From assembly GCA_936432065.2 (NCBI GenBank), contig OW386286.2:24425179-24489178 (forward strand): DNA of 64,000 nucleotides. The letters are read 5' to 3'. The position numbers and the translations under genes were made by a program. Shown here one piece after another: positions 35,428 through 64,000 of the stretch; position 1 is the stretch's first letter; the number at the start of each line of letters is the position of its first letter. The DNA is from Rutpela maculata (lineage: Eukaryota; Arthropoda; Insecta; Coleoptera; Cerambycidae). The notes beneath the pieces were generated by a model. It searched no databases. It was given only the letters and a program-made list of their open reading frames with translations, and was not told where the DNA came from.

Positions 35428-35775
35428 GTTGACTATTAAACAGAGTCAGTTTATTTCGATGTCAAGTGTAATTTTGTTTTGATACTTAAATATTTTATTG
35501 AATATATATATATATTCTTATATATAAATATTTGGCATTATTATTTGGCTAAGAAATTCTATCCTACAACCCCCACTAGGGCTACGCCAACGAAGGGCAC
35601 ACTACCTACATTTTTCCATGTCTACAACACAGGGTGGTGGCAGCATACTTTTTTTAATTACTTTTCTGTGTTGGTATTCATACTGTCACGCAGCCATTTT
35701 AATTTATTCAGAATTTGTTTGAGACACCCAGTACATCATTAAATAAATAATTATTACGAGATTTGATAAATGAAA
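35428..35775. other. Intergenic, nothing identified
   Basis: AT-rich linker between two DNA elements with a (TA)n patch near 35500. No gene seen. Confidence 0.4.
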
Positions 35776-35779
35776 TTAA

Positions 35780-36410
35780 CCCTTTCCGCTCTGAACATTT
35801 TGGCTGCATGTACACTCACCAGCCTAGAGCTATTTTTATGTTTGCACGCCTACTGTCGCTTAAAGTCGTCATTTTATTTTGTATCTGTAATATTTTTTAA
35901 GTGACATATAGATTCATTTAAATATTTTTATTAATGTTTTAAAGTAAATATACAGCGTGGTACTGATAAAACAACTTTAAATTGCGCTTTTTTAGATTTA
36001 GAACAGCACAGATCTGCCATTCTAATACTCACTGATAATAGTTTAGATAATAAAACAGTTAAACAACTATTTCGTGATTTAACACTCACTTTTTCTTGCA
36101 AATTTGACCGGTTTGAACAAACTAACCTATAAACAACCTCAACTAACATGTGTTTACTGAATTATGAGACTACCTGACTACTGTCGATTAAACTCGACGC
36201 AACGTGTAAAATCGACAGTAGGCATAGTAGTGTGAGAAGCTGGGTCGCAAATAATCGACAATAGTCTCTCAAGACTAAAAAATAAAAATAGTGCCGATTT
36301 TACACGACAGTAGTCTGCAGAGCTTATTTAGCAGCTGACGCATATAAGCGACAGTAGAGCACAGGCCCATTTTTTTTTGTCGATTAAAAGCGACAGTAGA
36401 GCTGAAAGGG
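35780..36410. mobile_element. TTAA-flanked MITE with internal CGACAGTAG repeats
   Basis: Begins CCCTTTCCGCTCTGAAC and ends GAGCTGAAAGGG, with TTAA at 35776-35779 and 36411-36414. Variants of CTACTGTCG(A/C)TTAAA and its inverse CGACAGTAG occur at least six times, mostly in the right 250 bp. Confidence 0.78.
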
Positions 36411-36414
36411 TTAA

Positions 36415-38730
36415 CTTGAAACAAAGTTGCATTTGGGAACAAAAGAACTGTACAGTCAGCAAGAAGCTGGCACGTTCACCTCATGCGACATTATAATAAT
36501 GATGAAATGCTGATTTGGCAAAAGTAGCAACTGGGACAATTTGAGTTTGAAAAGGCAGTTGGGTTTTGATTCAGGGGACGTATTGATGGTGGCTTGGTGC
36601 GTGGCCAAACTCCCCCCTTAGGGGTGAGCCCCAGGATGTATTTAATGTAAGTACTAATTATTCTGTTTCGTTGTGTTGTTTCTTTGTTAATAAACCGGTT
36701 GTAACGGGTAAATAGTACTTTTTGGGGCGAACTCTGTATGCGTGGTTCTTTTTGGTATACCTTACCTTGTCCTGTACTTAAGTGGTAGGAACATTTCTTC
36801 ATTGAGCGCATAGGAGCGACACAACGCATTTATAATTATATCTTTATGGTATAAAGTTTGATTTGATTAATTTAAGGAAGTAGCATGTTACCTTATTATT
36901 ACTATACCTTGGAAGAATGTTCGACTCCCTCATGGTACTAGGAACCTTCAGAGTTTGTTTGGTAATTAGCATGGCTCATACTGCTTAAATTAATTTGTTG
37001 ATAAATTGTCAGCGTATGCGGGCGTCTAAAACAGGGCAAAGTGGTAGTGAAACCTTTTCCCAGTATTGTAAGATGTAGGCAGTTAGGTGCCGCGTTTGGA
37101 AGGAAGTAACGGCCATTTAAGAAGCTGTTGGGGCACCGAGCACCTTAGAGAATTTTGTTAAACTATATTTAAAAGAAGGGCCATTCTGCGAGAAGGTACG
37201 TCTAAATTTGTTTCGCCGTGTAGGCAGTTTGTTAATTGTTCCTCGTTTGCAGTAACGATAACAATATTTCTTGTTTTGTAGATTTGCCGGCCTAACTTGA
37301 ATTTGGATAATTTGCACATGGCTAACTTGCATTTGGTTAATTTGCACCCGGGCTAACTTGCACCTTAGAATTTTCGCATTTCGTAACTGTAACTGTAGAC
37401 TTGCTGTTTGGTAATTAATGATTTTATGATCCTGGACCTATGTTGATTTGAGCTGTAATACGGTTATATGGTTGGAAGCGCTGTGTGATTCGATTATTCA
37501 ACCGGCTATTGGATAACCACGGTCGCATGTGAAGCATGCTGCCCGGCTGCTGGGTCGCTTACCCTGATGAGAACACATGGTTGTAACACGTTATGCAATA
37601 AGGAATTGCCCTGGATGTCCATGGTACTGTGAGGTGTCGACAAATTAAAAATAAGGTCAGACTGTTTTTTTCAATTTACTCAGAAACGGCGACGTGAAAT
37701 TCCAGCCTCTGATTATATAATAAACGTCGTGTGGGACGACGGCGTTGAATTATAGATTTATCAATCTTTTTAAATAATTTTTTTGCTAAATTACCAAGCC
37801 AATTTTACACCTAATTTAAGTCAGATGATTTCGTTAATATTACGATTTCTAATAAGTTCCACAGTTACTGTGAACCGCAAATAGTACTATTTGAGGGGGC
37901 CAAAAAGCGGACCATTTGTGAAATTAAATGAATTATTAAGCATTTTGATGCTCGTAGAGCACATTCTTACCCCATAAGGATACCTTATTGTGATACATTT
38001 TTAAGCTTTATTAAATCTAATTTGAGGACCCAACCTTGACTTTGTTTTTTTGCAACACCCGCAAGCCCAAAAGGCTAGAATAGGCATTTTTTCTTGGTCT
38101 TAACTAAAACAAGATTAAGTGGCGCCTATTTAAATAATTGAAGACTTTAAAATTGAATTTTCCAAAGATCCTTACTCACACCCAATGCCTCCGACGAGAG
38201 AGCTACCGCCTAGCAAAGCATAATCCCCGGTGGGGTTATACGGTACCATGTTTTCTACCACAATGTTTTATTTACAAGTATTCATTTAATTAATTAAATT
38301 CAAATCCTCTTGCAAGCAAGCGAGTAATTTAAAGGAATCCGTCACAGCGGCCCGAGGGTCTTGACACGTGGTGGGCATAACATGTGTTGGAAGTAATTAT
38401 TAACCAACCCCGTGACAATACGAATATTATTAAAATAACCCCAGCGAGGTGGGATTTAAAGTTTTCCCCTTTCACCCCCTACCCCTGGTTACTACACTTC
38501 ACTATCCTTTTGATATTTCTAACAGACACGTAGCATCTATCTTATTTTCCAAGTTATCAGAATCTTGAACCATAGTAATAGGGTAAACCCGTAGTAATAG
38601 TGTCGATATTGTAATTCATAACTTTCAGCTAATATAATGCATCCAAACTCGTTTGATAAAAACGGAAAGTAGAATACATATTTTAACTATATGTTGTGAT
38701 GTTATAATATCAAATATGTTAACAATGTTA
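36415..38730. other. Unassigned intergenic block of less AT-rich sequence
   Basis: This 2.3-kb block has noticeably higher GC than its surroundings. It contains alternating motifs TTTGCAC and AACTTGCA (37305-37365) and the phrase AATAAACCGGTTG. A partly open stretch (37826-37940, +) reads VNITISNKFHSYCEPQIVLF. It may be an old LTR element or another gene relic, but I could not recognise one. Confidence 0.3.
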
Positions 38731-38736
38731 TTTATT
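38731..38736 (-). terminator. Polyadenylation signal of the AIP-like gene
   Basis: AATAAA on the minus strand, 79 nt beyond the stop codon. Confidence 0.5.
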
Positions 38737-38814
38737 TATATAATTTTAAATGCAAAATAAATATAATAGAAACAAATGTACACAAGTATACTTAGATATA
38801 TACTCAAAATTTTG

Positions 38815-58189
<19,375 letters not shown>

Positions 58190-58346
58190 GATAAAAGGAA
58201 TATCAAATTTATTTAGTACATAGATGATATATTTCCTGAAATTCAATTCATTGGCTAGATTGTCAGCCCTCAAGGATTCGAAATTCTTAAGCAGCCCTTG
58301 TATAAACAATAATAATTTAAAAAACTTTGATAGCTAGTTCTCGCTG

Positions 58347-58387
58347 CACGAACTTCATAAGTTTAATGTTTAATTTATGAAGTTCGT
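58347..58387. repeat. Hairpin upstream of AIP
   Basis: CACGAACTTCATAAGTTTAA and TTTAATTTATGAAGTTCGTG form a 41-nt stem-loop about 160 bp upstream of the AIP start codon. The right half is repeated inverted at 63478-63497. Confidence 0.7.
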
Positions 58388-60829
58388 GTCTCACTTCTCA
58401 CTGTTAAGTGTCATTCCAGTTTTCTTCTTCTTCTGCAAAATCTACGACAGAAAACAAGAAGTATGACACTAATTTTGAGTGACAGAGATGGCAACAATGC
58501 GGATATCATAAATTACAGAGATGACAATCTAGGTCCCGTTCTCAGATAAACAAATTTATCTGAGGTCCCGTTCGACTGGCGGGCGGACCACGGTCGGACT
58601 GCTAAAAAGCAAAAAGGATAGGATAGAGTGGAAGGTTCCATATGGCCACAATGTATTTTTCCGTACAAGGTTTTCCTGCGCCACCTGGGCGAGTCCTAGG
58701 CAGCATGAAATCCCCCCACTACCACACATAGCGGGAAACTGAAACTCAAGGTCTTCAATCCATGCACCCTGCGCGGGTAGAGCTCGTAAAGGAACTTTCA
58801 GCCTTCAATTTTTAGCGGGAAATTTAAATTCGGAAGTACCGAGCCGGCGCCCTCTGCAGGTCAGATGTGTAACTAAATCCCCCACTACCCACTACCTCCA
58901 TTACCGGGAAATTTAAACTCTCGAGGCACCGCACTCGTGCCACTGGATTTCTTAAAAATCAAGGAAAAAAGAAGCGATAAACGTGGAAAAAAGAAGCGAT
59001 AAACGTGAAAAAATTACTTTATTTTAAGAAATAGCCACTGCACTAACAAAACAAATATTACTAGTAATAAGTGAATTTAAATAGTATAAATAATTTATAA
59101 AATATTCTACAAATGACATTGTATAATAACTTATAACTAGAAATTTGTATAACACTGATCAATAGTTATGCTACAGTGTTGTATTGAACAGAAAATAAAA
59201 ATTCTAGCCATAATGAATTCAACGTGTGCAATTGAAAAAAATTAATCATACAAAATTAATAAATAAAACGGACACAAAACTGACAGAAAAAATAACAAAT
59301 ATAAACATGTCAGCTCCAATAAAAAAAAATCGTATATCGTATACTAAAAATAAATTAATGGGTAAAACAAAAATCACTAATTGGTGGTAGCTCAAAATAC
59401 AACCATTACAAATTATCGAAAAATATTATTTTGTGTACTAATTCAGCAGATAACTTTCAATGAAACCATTCATTCTTTCCATATACTATCGATCCAAGTC
59501 TGATCATACCAGTATATCAACAAAAAATGACTCTTACGAGACATCTTATCAACTGCTTTCATCTAACAATATCAATATCAAAAACAAGAAAATTATATTC
59601 TTTCTATATACTGATGATCAAGGTATGATCATGCAGTGGCGGCTGGTGATATTTCAATTTTTTTTTCTCGTTTGTGGCGCGTGGGACCCATACGAAATAT
59701 GGGAAATAACATCTCAAGCTGAACTTGGTTTGAACTTAGTTGGTACAACTCGCCCTAAGTGCTAGCAATTTGCAAGATTTGTATGCTAAGTACATGATAA
59801 AGATCTTCGTAAGGCGGAGGGGTACCAAGCTGGTAGCATATTTTCATAACAATTTCAAATCAAACTGGCATCTGGGATCTTACTCACATTTCGAGTTCCT
59901 TAGGGACCATAAAAAATCCATGCCCTTTATATTTATCGTTTCTTCTACGACAGTTTGAAAAATTGCAGGCCACAACCATTATATACTTTATAACTATAAT
60001 CAAAACTATAATTTTTTACACATATAATACTCATTTGCTTTTTCTACATGTGACATTTATTATGATCACCATTACCATTGCATTGCATGATTGTAAGGTT
60101 AGGTGCGTTTTTTTGTCCACGACCGGTAGAGTTAGAATTACCAGAATGATATTTACCAATAAAACGACAAAACTGAAATTCCTAGGTGGGAGGCGACAAA
60201 TTTCTTAGGATTCTTAAATAACGAATAATGGCATCGATATTCATGTGTATGGAATCAGAATGGCGAGCAAAAAACGACAAGATTTGATATTCCGGTGTCA
60301 GAATTGTAGCAAAAAAACGCACCTGTTGATTATAGACCAACAGCAAGGTCAATAGTATAGACAACAATCTCTTTCATTGATGCCGATGCCTGTAAATATG
60401 TTGTTGCTGCCTAAAACTCGACAGATGGCATGTGTACGCGAGCCTTCCGCTCTATCTTATCCTTTTTGCTAAAAAGCGTTCTAATCAGCGGTCTGAAGTT
60501 GGTCGACATGGTCACGTTTTAAGATACGACTGTGAAAGCGTTCGACCTCGTCCACTGTGGGCGTGCCCACGGTGGTCCCAGTCGAATATAGCCCTAAACC
60601 AGTGCAGCTCGGCACTACACTTTTAGTGCAAAGCAAAAAGGATATCCTTTTTGGTGCAAAGGAATAGTTCAAGATTTATAGAGTATAAGGTTCTCTCGTA
60701 TTCAGCTTTTTGTCGAGAAGTGAGTGCGAGGATGAAAAGTCAGACTATCCTTGTTCTTCGAAAGCGCAGTAGCGGTGCAGTTATCTCTTTCTAGAAGGAC
60801 GGTCCGTACTGGCCCGAAATATGACCGTA
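58388..60829. other. Upstream region, mostly unassigned
   Basis: It includes a GC-richer block (58530-58960) with repeated GGGAAATTTAAA and CCCCCACTACC motifs and a fragment of the CAGTGGCGG MITE family (59635-59720, inverse). Several short ORFs (59460-59765, 59963-60208, 60432-60626) lack recognisable features. No promoter motif could be assigned. Confidence 0.35.
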
Positions 60830-62337
60830 CAGTGGCGTAACAAACACCTCCGCAGACCCCGCACCACAAGGGGTCCGGCCAGCTGGGGGGGGGGGGCACA
60901 TTGACGGATGACCGACCCCCATTCAAAACCCAATAGTAATAAAGATAAGAATTATCATTTTCCACTTGTTATAGAGAGGGGGTCCCTGAAAACGTTTGCG
61001 GGGGGGCACTCAGTTTCTGTCAGAGTTGCAACGAATCATTTGAAAAAAGATTTAAATAGAAGATCAAAGATACTTTACTTTTTATGATTTAAATCAAAAA
61101 TACTTTTTGTCTATAAAGAAGTATTTAAATTATAAATCTGTTTGAGATTTAAATCTTTTATAATACTTAAAATCATTTTGCAAAAGATTTAAATGTGTTT
61201 TACTATTTTTGCTGTTTTAAATCAATGAGGTATGATCTAAATGATTTTTTTAGATTGATTTTTTTCTTTTCCGAATATTTAAATAATTTTACAATATTGA
61301 GGAACGGTGTAGGTACAAAAATGACACTAGTAAAATTAATAAACATATAAAATAAAACAAAAATTGTAAAATTATATTGTAAAGGTTTATTTTAAACTAA
61401 CGAAATAAGAATATTTAACAGAAATGGAAACTATAGACTAAAGCTTTTATAAGGTGAAACTATTCAATCTCCGTTCACCACAACAACGAATCTTTTCACT
61501 GTTTATTTCTAATATATATTGCGTATATTGTGCATTAGGTTACATAAAAATCAAATTTAGTATGAGGTCATTAAGTAAAAAATTTCATATTTCACTTTTT
61601 AGTATGTTTATGCGAAGTAAATTGTTGAATAATTATAACACTGAAAATTTGAGGTCGATCCAATAAGTAGTTTCAGAAATATACTGCTTTAAATATGAAC
61701 CGACGCGCTCAAAGTGCTGACGTCTTTGAATCCGAGTCTGTCTCGAAGTTGCGTTTACAGTGTTAGAACCCGACTACTTGTCTAATCTGCCAGAGATGGT
61801 GATTTGGAGACTATTGGAGTGTTTTAACACAAGAGTATGCAGCATATTACTACCGAAAAGAGAGGAATCAAAATGCAAGTAGAAGTGAATGACGTCACGT
61901 AGCGTCGATGTTCTTGATAAATTTTAAAGCCTATAGAGATCCTAGAATATTCTAAAATCCAAAGAACAGGCTTAGATAAGTCTGTGGCGGGGCAAATCAC
62001 AACTCAACACAAACCCCCTGTTCTCTCTGTAGTATGTGGTAGGAATTAAAATCGTTATTGTTTACCCAGAAAAGATTTAGAGACTACTTTTTGCGTGATT
62101 TAAATAACTTTTGAAGTATTTAAATATTAAGAAAAGATTTAAATCATTAAAAAAGATTTAATTATTTTTGAAAATATTTAAATTTTATTTTTATTAAAGA
62201 AAATCAAAGATATTTTCTAAAAAGATTTAAATCATAAATCAAAGATCATTACTAAAGAAAGTCTTTTAAAGATTTAAATCAAAAAAATGATTTAAATCTC
62301 CCGTTATGTTTCAGCTCTGGTTTCTGTTACGCCACTG
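60830..62337. mobile_element. 1.5-kb hAT-like element with GATTTAAATC arrays
   Basis: The ends CAGTGGCGTAACA and TGTTACGCCACTG are inverted repeats. The flanks TGACCGTA (left) and GACCTGTA (right) are alike but for one missing T, suggesting a decayed 8-bp duplication. Two sub-regions (61040-61300 and 62080-62310) are filled with GATTTAAATC and AAGATTTAAAT motifs. No ORF of note. Confidence 0.75.
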
Positions 62338-62408
62338 GACCTGTAGCGTTATATTCTACAACTTATCCTGATTACCATCATGCAAAATGCGGTGACTCAA
62401 AATACGAG

Positions 62409-62443
62409 CCTGAGGTAGGGAGTAATTAACTCCCTACCTCAGG
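62409..62443. repeat. Perfect 15-bp-arm hairpin
   Basis: CCTGAGGTAGGGAGT, AATTA, ACTCCCTACCTCAGG: a perfect stem with a five-base loop. Function unknown. Confidence 0.9.
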
Positions 62444-62633
62444 CGGGTCATTGCGAGCTAGTTTGTTACGAGATCTTTGCTTAATTATTAACATTACACA
62501 AATTCTTACAATATTTTGAATCAGGCTCTGCATCTGGTGTGGTTTCAAACCCCTGCTCATTGGCTAATGACATTTTTTGGTAGGGATGGTGAGTTACGAG
62601 GCCATCTTATACTCTACCAATCTTGCCTACAGT

Positions 62634-63117
62634 AGTGTTTGGAAAAACCGGTTCCAAACGGGTCTATTTAGAAAAAAACCGGTTTTAAACCGGTTTAAAC
62701 CGTTTATAAGATTCAATAAAAATCATAGTTTTTGCAGAATTTTGGGTCAGTCAACTTATTTTTACGGACTAAAAATGAGTAATTAATAGATAGCCAGAAT
62801 TTCTATGTCTATGTCTATGTGTGTATTTCGGCTTATTAATACCTGAATACTATATGAAAACAATATAACAATTTGCACAACATACGTTAAAATTATGTCA
62901 TATTGCCCAAACCCTATAAAGTCACAAGATTGCCTAATATAAATAGAAATTCAATACCCTACAATCAATTTGCGGTATAATGACGTCAGATATAACTGTA
63001 AAATGTAATGTTTATATTGATCGGTATAATTTACTAAAAAACCGGTTTTTTATTGAAAAAATCGGTTCTGTTCGGTTTTCAAAAAAACCGGGTCGAAACC
63101 AGTTTTTTCCAAACACA
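62634..63117. mobile_element. hAT-like MITE with GTGTTTGGAAAAA ends
   Basis: The left end AGTGTTTGGAAAAACCGGTT-like sequence and right end ACCAGTTTTTTCCAAACACAG are inverted repeats. Subterminal AAACCGGTTT repeats fill both sides. No matching flanking duplication found. Confidence 0.65.
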
Positions 63118-63148
63118 GTTTATCTTTTCTGTGACGGAGCGTTTGTAG

Positions 63149-63278
63149 GTCAATTCTTTTCGTCTGCACTATCTGCAAAAGTGCAAATAATAGAAGGAGA
63201 TAGAGAGAGATTACACATAAGTTGAAAAGAGATACATTTGCATTGGTGCAGATAGTGGAGACGATAAGAATTGACCTC
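63149..63278. repeat. 130-bp stem-loop
   Basis: GGTCAATTCTTTTCGTCTGC pairs with GACGATAAGAATTGACC, continuing through CACTATCTGCA and TGCAGATAGTG. Probably a small MITE. Confidence 0.65.
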
Positions 63279-64000
63279 GTGTCGCGAAATCAGCTAGGTG
63301 ACAGAATCGGTAACTACTAACTCTCCACGGTCAATAAACTATAAACCATGGTTTATTGACCGAACTCTCAACCAAAACAGAGCCCACATTTTGTTTAGCA
63401 GTGTCCAACTATGCTCCAGTGATCCAGTTGGTGCCTGGTTACTATACAAACTTTTGTTTTGTAAATAGCTTAGAACCACGAACTTCATAAATTAAACCAG
63501 ATTTCACAACGCACATATCTCAAAAAGCTCGTGACACCACTTACCACTGTCCAGCGTTACCACATTTGGTAGATTTTTATTTCTTTTTAGTAGAATTTTA
63601 AGGATTTTTTGTAAAGTTTGGTAGGTAAAATTTGCCTGGTAGATTTCTGATAGAATTATCTGGGAGCTGAGATTCCCAACTATCAGTTATATTTTTCTAT
63701 ATCTTTGATAAAGTTTTAGATAGAGTAACATAAAAAATAAATATATGCTTCCTCACAGAAATACGTTCCATTCCCCATGGATGGTAAAAATTTGTACATA
63801 GTTGCTGCATTTAAATTTGAACCCACAAAAAAACACTTACATGGCAGGCCTTTAACAGAAATATATTTTTAGTTGTTCTTAAGAAATATACATATTTCCA
63901 TCTTAAAATAGCAATAGATTGGCCAAATTGGTCACGTCTACAATTAAAGTTTATTTCATTTTCTTCAACTTAAGTAAATGATTCCTTAAAGCTATTTGTT
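63279..64000. other. Right edge, nothing else identified
   Basis: It contains a short stem GGTCAATAAAC/GTTTATTGACC (63329-63361) and the 20-bp inverted match to 58367-58387 at 63478-63497. No gene seen. Confidence 0.4.

Noticed and set aside
58190..58309. Longer AIP start at 58309 (40 extra residues)
   Set aside because: In frame and open, but the extra residues have no AIP-like sequence. The Met at 58189 gives the family's normal N-terminus.

Overview
The window is a TE-dense stretch of an animal nuclear genome, most likely an insect. It is AT-rich, its genes are split by introns with GT/AG borders, and it carries a Ty3/gypsy LTR element, CR1/Jockey-type LINEs, mariner relics, and hAT-like and piggyBac-like MITEs. 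I worked from the sequence alone; family names rest on recognised motifs, not on a search.

Two host genes face each other tail to tail. On the + strand, 2656-33184 holds the last six exons (525 codons plus stop) of a CIP2A-like gene: the end of an armadillo-like helical domain followed by a C-terminal coiled coil. Its 5' exons lie left of the window. On the - strand, 58189-38815 holds a complete AIP/XAP2-like co-chaperone gene (six coding exons, 320 aa; FKBP-like domain plus three TPRs with an Hsp90 carboxylate clamp). All exon phases join correctly once a 40-nt micro-exon is included in CIP2A.

Nearly everything else is transposable elements, mostly in the introns. The CIP2A introns hold an hAT-like MITE (4288-5489), nested foldback elements (6625-13518), a small hAT MITE (14585-14880), a young gypsy element with nearly identical LTRs but with RT/RNase H and the integrase core deleted in frame (16252-20325), an 8-bp-TSD element (20478-21514), a LINE with both ORFs open (23038-27340), and an hAT element carrying a retroposon inside it (28780-29365). 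The intergenic region (33185-38814) holds mariner, hAT-like and TTAA-flanked elements. The AIP introns hold a solo LTR of the same gypsy family (40317-40782), foldbacks, a mariner-type element with a second repeat nested in it (47091-49728), a dispersed foldback (49853-57434) filled with LINE pieces and three copies of another repeat, and a (GT)66 microsatellite.

The most notable point is the LINE. ORF1 and ORF2 lie in one reading frame separated by a single TAG, followed by CAA TCA, which fits the UAG-CAR-YYA readthrough context. ORF2 has no in-frame ATG until residue 145, inside the endonuclease. ORF2 may therefore be made by stop-codon readthrough. Second is a pair of unrelated repeat families with the same layout (terminal hairpin motif, GTCTGTC tract, related 3' motif); one of them contains a tRNA-like module.
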